From assembly GCA_022567305.1 (NCBI GenBank), contig JADFHF010000002.1, positions 1-64,000 on the forward strand: a DNA stretch of 64,000 nt, read 5' to 3'. The DNA comes from Bacteroidota bacterium. GTDB taxonomy: Bacteria > Bacteroidota > Rhodothermia > Rhodothermales > UBA10348. The notes below the pieces were generated by a model. That model did not search any database, was not told the origin of the DNA, and was given only the letters and a program-made list of their open reading frames with translations. The position numbers and the translations under genes were made by a program. Positions within the stretch are counted from its first letter, which is position 1. Each line of letters starts with the position of its first letter. Below are positions 54,109 through 64,000 of this stretch, in pieces.

Positions 54109-56523
54109 TTAATCATGTCTCAGCGCTTGCACCGGATTGGATCTGGCCGCGCCAATGGTCTGGTAGCCGATGGTTAGAAAGGCTACAACCAAGCCAGCTA
54201 CGAGAGCAAGTGGAAAGTCGAGAAGCCGAATATCTGTACGGAAGACGAAATTCTGAAGCCAGTTGCTCATCACGATGTAAGCGATTGGCCAGGAAATGAT
54301 GTTCGCCAACAGTATCCATTTGCCAAAGTCTCTGAAGAGCATCAGTACAATCCCGGTCGCAGAAGCGCCTAAAGATTTGCGAATTCCGATCTCCTTCGTC
54401 CTCTGTGTGGTTACAAATGCGGCCAGCCCGAACAAGCCCAGGCACGCAATCAGTACGGCGATACCAGCGAATACAGTCAGAGTCTGACCAACACTTTTCT
54501 CAGACAAATAGCGTTCTTCGAACACGGTGTCGAAGAATTCATATTCAAACGCCTGGCCATTGGAGATTTCATTCCACTCCTTTTCTATCGATTGGATCAC
54601 GCCCGAAAAATCGTCAGATGCCACCCGGACAGACAGATTTCTTCCGCGTCCGTTCTCACCGTAATACATGAATCCGAAGGGTCTGATCTCATTTTGAAGA
54701 GATTCAACATGAAAATCCTTAACGACTCCGATCACGGTCAGCTCCTGATCCGAAAAGAGCGAAGTGAGATTTTTCCCGACTGGATCCGACAATCCCAGCA
54801 ATGACACCGCTGTTTCGTTGAGAACAATGCCGTGTTCATCACCTGGGCGGTCGCGCGAGAAATACCGTCCGTCGGTTAATTCAAGCTGATACGTCTCAGC
54901 GAAACCTTCGTCCGTTCGGTTCAGAAAAATGAGCTTATTCTCCGATTCGGGTTGATCAGAGACGCGAAACAGATTGTCGTTCCTGATCTCACCAAATAGG
55001 CTTTGGCTATTGGCTACGGACAAAACGGACGCCTGATTCAGTACGATCTGCTTGAATGCATCGAGTCTATCGCCGAGGTCGTCTACTTTCTCAACCACAA
55101 TGACCTGATCTCCAGAGAAGCCCAGATCCGTGTTCTGGATAAAATTCAGCTGCCCGTAGACCACCAGTGATGCGAGAACCAAGACCGCAGAAATGGAATA
55201 CTGAAACACGATCAATCCATTTCTGAGTGCAGATCGAGACTTTCCTGCAGGTCCACTCCCTTTCAGTACGGCGGCCGGAAGGAACGAGGAAAGAACGAAG
55301 GCCGGGTAACTACCCGCGATCAGACCAATAATCAGTGCCAGACCCATGGCCGCCGGTATCACAAACGGTGAACCGAAGATGGGTAGCTGGAGATCTTTTC
55401 CGGTGAACGTGTTAAAGGGTGACAAAGCCAGTTGGACGACCAGCAACGAAATTCCCATCGAGATCAAACTCAACACCACACTGTCGGAAAGGAATTGCGC
55501 GATCAACTGGCCGCGGGTAGACCCAACGGCTTTCCGAATTCCCACCTCTTTGGCCTTTTGAGAGGATATAGCGGTAGAAAGATTGACGTAGTTGACGCAC
55601 GCGATGAGAAGAATGGCAATGGCGATACCGGAGAACAGGTAGACGTAGAGAATATTTCCGTTGGGCTCGAATTCTGCACGAAGGTTTGATTTGAGGTGAA
55701 TGTCCGTGAGAGGATGGACCAGATATTCGAATTCTGCCCCGCTCGCGTACATCTCTTCGACACTAACATTGAAAAGCTCGCTGATCTCCGGATTTACATA
55801 CGTCACTACGAGGGATTTCAGCTTTTCCTGAAAAACATCGGCGTGTGTACCCGGGTCCAGGACGAAATATGTGTTGAAATTATTTTGAGTGGCCCACGAA
55901 GTATTTCTACTTCGATCCCTCGCCGACATAGCTGCCAGAAAATCGTAGTGAAAATGAGAGTTCCTAGGTGCGTCTTCGATTACACCTGTGATGGTATAGT
56001 CCTGTCGGCCGTCCATATTCACCATTTTGCCCATCGGATTATCTCCTCCGAAATACTTTCTGGCCATGGACTCGGTGAAAACCACTGAATACGGTGCAAC
56101 AAGAGCGGTCTTTGGATCACCCGCAAGGAAAGGCATCGTGAATACGTCAAAAACCGTCGAATCGGCCCAGTAAAATCGTTCTTCACTAAATGCTTTGTCG
56201 TCGTAGCGCAAAACTGGAAAGCCGCCTCTGGACAGTCGGGTCGACGCCGATACTTCCGGAAAATGCTCCACGAGCCCCGCAGCAACCGGTGCAGCTACGG
56301 TAGCGAAGTTGGATTCTGTCCCATCCAGAAAGATGTGCAATCCCACGCGGTGGATCTCGTCGGCTTTCTCGTGGTGTCGATCATAGCTGAGTTCATCCTG
56401 TACGTACAGTCCGATCAGAATGAAGCAGGTGAGTCCGAGGACCAGTCCGCCGACATTAAGAAGGGCGAATCCGCTTCTTGCTGCTAGATTTCGAATAGAC
56501 GTTCGAAGTACTTGTTTGAGCAT
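54109..56523 (-). CDS. ABC transporter permease, MacB/FtsX family
   Basis: 804 aa; MLKQVLRTSIRNLAARSGFALLNVGGLVLGLTCF; QKAKEVGIRKAVGSTRGQLIAQFL; RTKEIGIRKSLGASATGIVLML. Confidence 0.93.
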   Translation of the reverse strand: MLKQVLRTSIRNLAARSGFALLNVGGLVLGLTCFILIGLYVQDELSYDRHHEKADEIHRVGLHIFLDGTESNFATVAAPVAAGLVEHFPEVSASTRLSRGGFPVLRYDDKAFSEERFYWADSTVFDVFTMPFLAGDPKTALVAPYSVVFTESMARKYFGGDNPMGKMVNMDGRQDYTITGVIEDAPRNSHFHYDFLAAMSARDRSRNTSWATQNNFNTYFVLDPGTHADVFQEKLKSLVVTYVNPEISELFNVSVEEMYASGAEFEYLVHPLTDIHLKSNLRAEFEPNGNILYVYLFSGIAIAILLIACVNYVNLSTAISSQKAKEVGIRKAVGSTRGQLIAQFLSDSVVLSLISMGISLLVVQLALSPFNTFTGKDLQLPIFGSPFVIPAAMGLALIIGLIAGSYPAFVLSSFLPAAVLKGSGPAGKSRSALRNGLIVFQYSISAVLVLASLVVYGQLNFIQNTDLGFSGDQVIVVEKVDDLGDRLDAFKQIVLNQASVLSVANSQSLFGEIRNDNLFRVSDQPESENKLIFLNRTDEGFAETYQLELTDGRYFSRDRPGDEHGIVLNETAVSLLGLSDPVGKNLTSLFSDQELTVIGVVKDFHVESLQNEIRPFGFMYYGENGRGRNLSVRVASDDFSGVIQSIEKEWNEISNGQAFEYEFFDTVFEERYLSEKSVGQTLTVFAGIAVLIACLGLFGLAAFVTTQRTKEIGIRKSLGASATGIVLMLFRDFGKWILLANIISWPIAYIVMSNWLQNFVFRTDIRLLDFPLALVAGLVVAFLTIGYQTIGAARSNPVQALRHD

Positions 56524-56684
56524 CGAGATCGTGTTGCAGAGATTGGATGAGTGATTCCCGTCGGGGCGTACACGTGTCTTAGCCGGAAATGGTTACAATG
56601 GGATGGTCGCGATTGCCGATCTCGAAGACTGCACCCTAACTTCACCCGTGTCTAACCCCTTGGTTCTCAACGCATGAAAGCACG

Positions 56685-57488
56685 ATGCCATTGACATCTC
56701 TAGGTTTTTCGCGCTCATATTCGAATTTCTGCGGGCCGACAGGTGGATGGACTCTCATGGTATTGGCCGCCTTCGCCTTCAGCCCCTTGAACGCCTTCGG
56801 CCAGACGGAGGGTGACTATCTGTACAACATCACGATGCTCCGTGCGGCACCAGGACACTTCACGGAGCTCGTTTCTGCACTCGAAGAGAGCTTTGTGCTT
56901 CATGAAGAAGCGGGTGACCAGGCACCTTTCTGGATCCGGCATTCACAGGGAGATCAATGGGATTTCATGCTCATCTACCCCATGGGCGATTTCCTATCTT
57001 ACTACAGCCTGGATCGGATCGGGCAGAGGACCTCGGTTTGGGAGAGCAGTCGCGGCCAGATGCTCGTGAAGCGAATTTCGGAGTTCACGTCATACCGAGA
57101 GGAGTGGTTTTCGCGTTCATCACCCGTCGATGAACTCGCTCGTCGGTTTGAAGGGATGGGGTTCTTTCACGTCGAACTGTTTGCCGGACTTCCAGGTAAG
57201 AGAGATGAGCTCATCGAGCAGCGCCGAATGGAGAACCGATATTACGAGCACTTAAACCGGCAGCAGAATGTGCTGTTTGTCCGTGAGACCGGCTCGAATT
57301 GGGATGCCATGACAATCGGGTTTCATGAAAGTCTGCAGGCATTTGCCGCAGCGGGCAGTCTTTACTCCGAAGCAGAGCAGGATGAGGCAGCTAAAGTGGC
57401 GGGATTTGAGAGTGTCGGCGCCATCGGTCCATACCTTCGCTCGCTGCTCAGTTACCACCACGACACATTAGGCGTACTCGCGCAATAG
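56685..57488 (+). CDS. Hypothetical exported protein
   Basis: Signal-like MVLAAFAFSPLNAFGQ; no family recognised. Confidence 0.6.
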   Translation: MPLTSLGFSRSYSNFCGPTGGWTLMVLAAFAFSPLNAFGQTEGDYLYNITMLRAAPGHFTELVSALEESFVLHEEAGDQAPFWIRHSQGDQWDFMLIYPMGDFLSYYSLDRIGQRTSVWESSRGQMLVKRISEFTSYREEWFSRSSPVDELARRFEGMGFFHVELFAGLPGKRDELIEQRRMENRYYEHLNRQQNVLFVRETGSNWDAMTIGFHESLQAFAAAGSLYSEAEQDEAAKVAGFESVGAIGPYLRSLLSYHHDTLGVLAQ

Positions 57489-57641
57489 TACCCTTCATTA
57501 TCCGAAAAATATTATCCGCCCGTACAATTGCCGGGGATTCATGCTTCTTGTACATGCCGGATATTGTGTGTTATATAGGCCACCCGGACGCCTAAATCTT
57601 TCTCGTTTTCGCCCGGGGCGTACGTCAAGCCAGATCCGATT

Positions 57642-60140
57642 ATGATTGGCACCACGATTGAGCACTACGAAATTCTAGACCAGCTCGGAAAAGGCGGGAT
57701 GGGCGTCGTCTATAAAGCCCGTGACACAAAACTTGATCGGATTGTCGCACTGAAATTTCTGCTGCCCGAGTTTAGCCGGGACGAACGGGCCACGCGACGT
57801 TTCATGCAGGAGGCTCGCGCCGCCTCGGCTTTGGACCACGCCAACATTGCCACGGTTTTCGATATCCGAGAATCCTCAGACGGCAATCTCTTTATCGTAA
57901 TGGGTTACTACGAAGGCCGCTCGCTAGGAGACCGCTTGGGAGATGACGACCCTTCAGAACAACTGGATCTCGACTTTCTGCGGGATATCGCCACGCAAAC
58001 GGCCAGCGGATTGGCCGCTGCTCACCAAAAGGGCATCGTACACCGGGACATCAAGCCCGACAACATTATGGTGACCCATTCCGGAAACGTGAAAATTCTC
58101 GACTTCGGCATTGCCCGAATGGGCGACATGCAGGTGACGCAAACCGTGTCGACAGTTGGAACCCCGGCGTACATGGCTCCAGAACAACTTACCGGTGAAG
58201 ACCTCGATGTTCGTGTGGATGTCTGGGCTTTCGGAGTGCTCCTCTATAAAATGCTCACGGGTAAACATCCGTTTGCGGGCGCGTACGCCCAGGCGCTCAT
58301 GTACGCCATCTTGAACACGGACCCCGAGCCGGTTCAGAATCTTCGTCCTGATTGCCCAGAGGACTTGGTGCAGATCGTAAATCGGTGTCTTGTAAAAAAG
58401 CCGGGGCAACGCTTCGCTAGCGCTGAGGAAATCTACCAACAGCTCAAGGGAACGACCGATACCCTACCTGTTGCACCTGCTCCTGTTGGTGACGCTGAAT
58501 CCTCAGGTCGTAAATCAGTTGCGGTATTCGACTTCCAGAATCTGTCCAAAAACGAAGAGATGGAGTGGATTGCCAGTGGTATCGCCGAGACGATGACGGT
58601 AGACCTCAGGAAATTGGGCGCTATTACCGTCGTAAGCCGCGAAAAAGTCCTGTCACAGGTAGGGAGCCGTGAAGAAAAGACAGATCTGATTGCTTGTGGA
58701 CGCTCTCTCGGAGTCGATTGGATCGTCTGGGGTGCGTTTCAGAGCATGGGATCGATGCTGCGTGTTACAGCCCACGTAACGGACGTCTCATCGGGCTCGA
58801 TCAAGGAATCGACCCGAGCGGATGGTAAGCTGGAAGATATTTTCAGTCTTCAGGATAAAATCGTTTCGGAGTTGGCGCGCGTCATGGATCTGGAACTGTC
58901 CGAGACGGCAAGACTCCGAGTTGCTCTACCCGAAACGGATAAAGTGGACGCGTACGAGCTCTACATCAAAGGGAGACTTCTCTTCCACCGATTCGAAAAA
59001 GAAAGCTTTGCAAAAGCCCTCGTTCTCTTTGAACAGGCCATCGAACTGGATCCGCATTACGCCTTGGCCTACTCCGGACTTGGCAGTATCTACACATTTC
59101 GGTACATCGCAACAACGGACAGGGCCGACTTGGCGAAGGCCAAGGAGTACCTGGACAGGGCAGTTTCAATTGATCCACATATCAGTGAGCCGTATGTCTG
59201 GCTTTCATATATCGCTGCGCGAAAAAGTGATGCAGACGGATCCCTGACGGCAGCCGGAAAGGCTACCGAGTTGGATCCCGATAATTATATGGGGCATTAT
59301 TTTTCGGGTGTGGCGTATGCGATAAAAGCCAGCCAGGCTGAGTCTGGAAAATTTCTAAAAGATGCACAGATGGCGCTTCGCGAATCACTCCGTCTCGAAC
59401 CCGATCAGGGCAGTACGCACATGGTTACAAGTGTTATCTATATCGTACTGGGTCGGCATGACCTGGCCGAATCCCTCTTGGGCGCGGCGGAGAAACTCGA
59501 GTTTTCTACTCTCACAGCAACGAACACGCTGGTGGGAAGCTGGAGCCTGCAGGCTCACTCAATGATGCGCAGTGGAGAGATGGAGAAAGCGGAATCGCTC
59601 TTTTACAAATCGCTCGAAAACCTGAAGAACTCTGATCATGTCTACGCGGCATCCTTCACCGTTTGGACGTATGCGCTTTTGGGAAATCTTTTCATCCAGA
59701 ACAGTCGAATCGACGAGGCCATTTCAGCCTTTCGCACCGCTCTTTCGCTGATCGAGAAAGACTCCAAGATGACAGGGGCCGGGCATCTGGCAGTTCGTGT
59801 TACTTTTCAATTGGCGGTTGCGACCCGCCTGGTCGGACTGAAGAAAGAAGGAATCGCACTCTTGCAGCGTGCACTGAAACTACTTGAGAACCCGGGCGAG
59901 GGCGATTTCTTCTGGGCTTGGGATGTATTCAATATCGAGTTACTCTATGAGGCAGCCGCTGCGCACGCCGTGTTCAAAAAGGCAGATGCGGCCTTGGAGT
60001 TCCTGAATCGCGCAGCCAATGCTGGTTGGTCGGATGTGGCGTATTTGGATCGAGACGTTCGTTTCGATCCGATAAGAAACGATCAACGGCTCGGCGAACT
60101 CATCGAAAAGATGGCGAACACGGACCTGGTGCCCACATGA
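57642..60140 (+). CDS. Serine/threonine protein kinase with TolB-like and TPR domains
   Basis: YEILDQLGKGGMGVVYKARDTKLDRIVALKFL, HRDIKPDNIMVT, DFGIAR, APEQL; KSVAVFDFQNLSKNEEMEWIASGIAETMTVDL; TPRs. Confidence 0.94.
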   Translation: MIGTTIEHYEILDQLGKGGMGVVYKARDTKLDRIVALKFLLPEFSRDERATRRFMQEARAASALDHANIATVFDIRESSDGNLFIVMGYYEGRSLGDRLGDDDPSEQLDLDFLRDIATQTASGLAAAHQKGIVHRDIKPDNIMVTHSGNVKILDFGIARMGDMQVTQTVSTVGTPAYMAPEQLTGEDLDVRVDVWAFGVLLYKMLTGKHPFAGAYAQALMYAILNTDPEPVQNLRPDCPEDLVQIVNRCLVKKPGQRFASAEEIYQQLKGTTDTLPVAPAPVGDAESSGRKSVAVFDFQNLSKNEEMEWIASGIAETMTVDLRKLGAITVVSREKVLSQVGSREEKTDLIACGRSLGVDWIVWGAFQSMGSMLRVTAHVTDVSSGSIKESTRADGKLEDIFSLQDKIVSELARVMDLELSETARLRVALPETDKVDAYELYIKGRLLFHRFEKESFAKALVLFEQAIELDPHYALAYSGLGSIYTFRYIATTDRADLAKAKEYLDRAVSIDPHISEPYVWLSYIAARKSDADGSLTAAGKATELDPDNYMGHYFSGVAYAIKASQAESGKFLKDAQMALRESLRLEPDQGSTHMVTSVIYIVLGRHDLAESLLGAAEKLEFSTLTATNTLVGSWSLQAHSMMRSGEMEKAESLFYKSLENLKNSDHVYAASFTVWTYALLGNLFIQNSRIDEAISAFRTALSLIEKDSKMTGAGHLAVRVTFQLAVATRLVGLKKEGIALLQRALKLLENPGEGDFFWAWDVFNIELLYEAAAAHAVFKKADAALEFLNRAANAGWSDVAYLDRDVRFDPIRNDQRLGELIEKMANTDLVPT

Positions 60141-60187
60141 CGAATTCAATTGTGTGACGGCGAAGGGAATGCACGGTTAGAAACAGC

Positions 60188-62518
60188 CTAATGTACCAAC
60201 ACCATCGTCCCGGTCCTGGATGCACGGTCCACTTCGATTCTGTAATAATATACACCTGACGGCAGGTCGTGTCCGTGGACGGTAACCGAGTATTCTCCTG
60301 CTTCTTGTTGCGCATCAACAAGCGTCATGATCTCGCGGCCAAGCGCATCAAATACAAGCAGCCGAACATGCACTGACTGGGGAACGCGATACTGGATGGT
60401 CGTCTCGTCAGAAAACGGATCGGGGAAATTATGATTGATTGCGAGATCAAATGACGGATCCGGTTGATGTTCGACCTCCGGTATGAGAGCTGAAAAACCG
60501 TCAAAACCTTCCGAAAAAATGCTCTGAACTCCTTGCACGGCCCTTTTCAACGCAGTGACGGAGTCAAGATGATCTTTTCCTTTAGCCCAGATAATAGCCA
60601 CGGTGAAATCAGTGTCGTCGCCGGGCCCTATCGAAAAAGGTCCGCTTGATACGAGAAATCTCCGATCGCCAGGACTGTTAGCTGTTCCTAGCCCGTCCCG
60701 ATTATTTTCTGACCAAAACTGCCTGGAAACCGGATCACCAGAATATGTGAACCGCTCCGGTATCTCCGAAAATCGCCAGCCAAAGGCCCCCAGAGTTCTT
60801 GGCTCCCCATTCAGCCATCTGGCTTGCATGTGGTGATAGTAATCTGGACCATGTTGTGGATCACCCCACATATCGCCATCACCGGTGTGGGTAATGAACG
60901 ACGTCATGCCAAGGCGTTCTTCTGTTTCGTCCACTTCACCGTCTCCATCGTTATCCCTGCCGTCCTTGTCAGCCCTGGGTCCTGAAGCGAAGAAAACGCC
61001 TAAAGCAGGTGGAGGTGTACCATAACCAGAAACGCCTCCATCAACGTTGTCAGCGTTGTATACAAATCCGAGTCCGATTATCGGGTCTGATCCGATGTAG
61101 TCGTCGTCAAAACTACCCAGATCCACATCTACCCAGAACCCGATATAAACCTGTTCAAGTGCAGAGTCGTTTCGATTGAATACTCGATACTTATAAAACG
61201 TTGAGTTGTTGACTGCTGCAATTCCACTAGCAACCGCAAACGCCTGCCCATGGACCTCAACACCCATCGGAAGTGAGTGCGTCGATTCATGTTCGTTTCC
61301 TCTGTCGTTCATGATCCACCATACGTCCTGGGTGCCATATAATTGTGGTCGTTCTCCAGCGGCAAGATTGATAACCCGTTCAGCTCTTTCGGAAAGCGGT
61401 AGACTCATCAGGTCTAAACGCTGGCCTTCAGAATCGAGAGTGGGTGCTCCCAAGCCGGTCGGCCAATCGCGTAAATCCGCTATCGCGATCCCGGTTGTTT
61501 CGTACAACTCCAGATCTTCCAGACTGAGACTATAAATGCGATCGTAATCAGAACAAGGCTCGGGACTCCGACCCGCCTCGTCAATCGGACCCGCCCAGAA
61601 TTCCCATCGCGAATACCTCGCCGCGGCAGCTCTAAGTTCGCCATTCTTCAGTCCGGCGATCCAGAACGCGGCTGAGAAAATGGCATGCGAATCTGTATTC
61701 TTCGGAACGTTATAAACGTGAGGCTCTCCCCGATAAAACAAACCACCTGTATTTAAAATGCGCGCTCGAACGTTGTTCGTGTTGAGCTCCGCTTCGGCCA
61801 AAGCCGCCTGGCATGTCCCGGTGTGCTCAACTCCAAAGACGGGAGCCGTGCATCCGGTAGTCCCGATGACATTAATCCCGGCAATCCAAGATAGGAAGGT
61901 GGCATCAAGAGGCACACAGAGATCGGTGCCAGCAAATCCAAGCGTGCCCAGGTTTTCAAGTTTTGGCAAGTCTAGTGGGAGTGTACCCGTCAGTTCTTCA
62001 TTTCCGCTTAGCTGAAGGAATCCGATTGAGCGAAGAAAAATGAAAGTGGAGGGTAATTTGCCGCTCAGACGATTATCCGCGAGGTTTATGTGTGTCAGTC
62101 GCCGCAGATAGCCCAGTGTTGGTGGAATTTTTCCTGAGAAATCGTTGTCATGAAGGTGGAGAACTCGAAGGCCCCAATAATTGAGGAGCGTCGGAATCTC
62201 ACCCGACAGATTATTGTTGTCCAGCGATAGTCTTTCTAATTTTTCAAGACCCGCTTCGATGAACGGGAGTTGTCCTGACAGGTTATTATTCGACAACGAT
62301 AGGAGTTCGATTCGATCTCGACGATCCACCCTAACTCCATACCAGGTTTCCACAGGACCAGTCAACCAGTTGTTGTTATGCATCCAGTTCGGACCGTCTG
62401 TGGCGTCGTAAATAGCAACGAGGGCCAGCGAGTCTTTAACGGATCCCTGCGGACAAGAGTCGCGAGGAATGGAAACGAAGAGCAGGATGGGTAATATGGC
62501 CTTGAAACTGAGCTTCAT
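60188..62518 (-). CDS. Secreted LRR protein with T9SS type A sorting domain
   Basis: LRRs (LSLSNNNLSGQLPF, LSLDNNNLSGEIPT, LHLHDNDFSGKIPPTLGYL, INLADNRLSGKLPS); C-terminal NFPDPFSDETTIQYRVP...GVYYYRIEVDRASRTGTMVLVH. Confidence 0.9.
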   Translation of the reverse strand: MKLSFKAILPILLFVSIPRDSCPQGSVKDSLALVAIYDATDGPNWMHNNNWLTGPVETWYGVRVDRRDRIELLSLSNNNLSGQLPFIEAGLEKLERLSLDNNNLSGEIPTLLNYWGLRVLHLHDNDFSGKIPPTLGYLRRLTHINLADNRLSGKLPSTFIFLRSIGFLQLSGNEELTGTLPLDLPKLENLGTLGFAGTDLCVPLDATFLSWIAGINVIGTTGCTAPVFGVEHTGTCQAALAEAELNTNNVRARILNTGGLFYRGEPHVYNVPKNTDSHAIFSAAFWIAGLKNGELRAAAARYSRWEFWAGPIDEAGRSPEPCSDYDRIYSLSLEDLELYETTGIAIADLRDWPTGLGAPTLDSEGQRLDLMSLPLSERAERVINLAAGERPQLYGTQDVWWIMNDRGNEHESTHSLPMGVEVHGQAFAVASGIAAVNNSTFYKYRVFNRNDSALEQVYIGFWVDVDLGSFDDDYIGSDPIIGLGFVYNADNVDGGVSGYGTPPPALGVFFASGPRADKDGRDNDGDGEVDETEERLGMTSFITHTGDGDMWGDPQHGPDYYHHMQARWLNGEPRTLGAFGWRFSEIPERFTYSGDPVSRQFWSENNRDGLGTANSPGDRRFLVSSGPFSIGPGDDTDFTVAIIWAKGKDHLDSVTALKRAVQGVQSIFSEGFDGFSALIPEVEHQPDPSFDLAINHNFPDPFSDETTIQYRVPQSVHVRLLVFDALGREIMTLVDAQQEAGEYSVTVHGHDLPSGVYYYRIEVDRASRTGTMVLVH

Positions 62519-64000
62519 TTCACCACGATCATCGATTTCGTCTCGGTAAATTGGCCAGCCTGGAATCGATAGAAGTAAACACCGCTCGGGAAATTGGTCA
62601 CGTCAAGCGGAATGCGGTGTCGTCCCGGATTCAGCTCGTGATCCAAGAGCCGTATCACGCGACGCCCCAGAAGATCATAAACGTCTATCCTGACCTGCAA
62701 TGGGGTGAACAAATCGAAAGCGATCGTAGCGTTAGCCCTGGTTGGATTTGGATAGTTGGAAAGCGAGGAGACAATTGGAAATGGAGAGTCTGAATCGTCG
62801 CGAAGAGACTCCACGATATTGAAGCTCCACGTTTCGGACCAGTCGCTCCCGTACCCTTTGACTCGCCAGTAGTACGTCCCGACTATTTCGAGAACTACGT
62901 CCCAATTGGGGTCAGCGGAGTCGGAGTCGTTGATACTAGATTCAAATCCGGGTGAATCGGCTATCTGGACTCTGAATACATCCATACTCGTCCCGGACCA
63001 ATAAAATGAGATATTACCCGGCAAGAACTCGGTATCCTGGCTGGGGGCAGCGAGAATTGGAGGCGGTGGCTTGGCGGTAGAGATACGAAAAATGGTTCCG
63101 GTCTCAGGCAAGGAAACATCGTAGGGTGGTCCATCACCGCCATTCCAATTAACGAGCACCATGCTGTTCAGGACTTCGTCGCCCAGGTCGGATGATCCCG
63201 CGATTGCCTCTTTATACCCCAGGTCGCCCGGGCCGGTGTTTGACGGGTTCATCCACGAAAAATAGTCTGTTGCAGGATCATTCAGACTACCCGAGATGAG
63301 GTGATCACCTCCGATGTCGAACACGCCGTCCGTAGTCCCGGCGCCACACGCCGATTCGCACAGAACCGGAATCATCCGGTAGTCGTCCGAATGGTTGTCC
63401 AGCGAAGTCTCACCAATATTCCAGAGCTCAAAAGGCACATTGATTGTATTTGAAGTACCGAGAATAAAGGCTAATCCGGGCGTGTTCGTAAAGCGAATTT
63501 CATAGTCGTACTGCCCAATAGCGTCCAGATTTGCACCCATGCGAGTTACGCGGCCAAGAAAGCTCAGGCTGTCGGAAATCGGGCCGTAGGCCGGCTTGGC
63601 TCCTCCAGCATGAATCCCCCAGCTGGAAGAGTTTGATGACTGCTGATAACCTCGTGTCGGCCTGCTGCACAGTTCATCGGAATCCATCCTGCATGGTACG
63701 CGAGGGAATCCCGGGGAACTGAAAGCCAGTGCTGCCATGTCCGGTGGGTCCAGCGGGCCCGCCGCGTTCTGAACAACCTGGAATTGAGAGAATATCGGCG
63801 TAAGTCCCACAAATGAAACGTCCCCCGTCTCAAAAGACCAGACATCGGAAAAGGGACTGAATCCAAAAACGTTGACGCCTCTAACCGTCCAGAAATACCG
63901 CTGGAAGACTTCGAGATCTTTTAGGTAGAGCGAGGGCGCTAGGCTGCGATACGTTAGTGTCGTATCCGTAGTCCAGAGCGAGATATCGTAGGCTTCTGCA
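62515..64000 (-). CDS. Secreted protein with FnIII-like segments and T9SS type A sorting domain (partial)
   Basis: C-terminal SNYPNPTRANATIAFDLF...GVYFYRFQAGQFTETKSMIVVK. Frame stays open upstream of the ORF-track start to the window end (AEAYDISLWTTDTTLTYRSLAPSLYLKDLEVFQRYFWTVRGVNVFGFSPFSDVWSFE). Confidence 0.88.
   Translation of the reverse strand, partial: AEAYDISLWTTDTTLTYRSLAPSLYLKDLEVFQRYFWTVRGVNVFGFSPFSDVWSFETGDVSFVGLTPIFSQFQVVQNAAGPLDPPDMAALAFSSPGFPRVPCRMDSDELCSRPTRGYQQSSNSSSWGIHAGGAKPAYGPISDSLSFLGRVTRMGANLDAIGQYDYEIRFTNTPGLAFILGTSNTINVPFELWNIGETSLDNHSDDYRMIPVLCESACGAGTTDGVFDIGGDHLISGSLNDPATDYFSWMNPSNTGPGDLGYKEAIAGSSDLGDEVLNSMVLVNWNGGDGPPYDVSLPETGTIFRISTAKPPPPILAAPSQDTEFLPGNISFYWSGTSMDVFRVQIADSPGFESSINDSDSADPNWDVVLEIVGTYYWRVKGYGSDWSETWSFNIVESLRDDSDSPFPIVSSLSNYPNPTRANATIAFDLFTPLQVRIDVYDLLGRRVIRLLDHELNPGRHRIPLDVTNFPSGVYFYRFQAGQFTETKSMIVVK

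Overview
The window is about 64 kb from a bacterial chromosome, probably Bacteroidota/Rhodothermota-like. That placement is inferred from T9SS-type C-terminal sorting domains, a DUF2480-like protein, MacB/FtsX permease clusters and S46 peptidase content. Most of it is ordinary chromosomal sequence: ABC permease loci, glnS with a C-terminal YqeY/GatB-like domain, an S46 peptidase, an apparent tetrahydropterin cluster (PTPS, folE, SDR), coaE, a hybrid histidine kinase, yajC, an SRP RNA, priA, recG, a cysteine desulfurase, tandem YceI genes, a LytTR two-component pair, a TPR-bearing Ser/Thr kinase and T9SS secreted proteins. The notable accessory region is 35.19-48.2 kb. It starts at an intact tRNA-Glu(CTC) gene and contains five further copies of the tRNA 3' end (AAATCCCGTACGCGGTAC). 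Four of these also carry the downstream structured terminator-like segment. The copies divide the region into a tandem series of short cassettes. Most carry one main minus-strand gene (GWxTD-like protein, PQQ dehydrogenase, amidohydrolase, PD40 protein); one is nearly empty and one is composite (HigBA, 2TM protein, IS110 remnant). Three junctions also share a diverged ~140-160 bp leader upstream of the cargo gene. I see no integrase in the window, so this looks like a non-autonomous, tRNA-anchored cassette array, and it is my main candidate for an undescribed system. All alignments were done by eye; no searches or folding were run.
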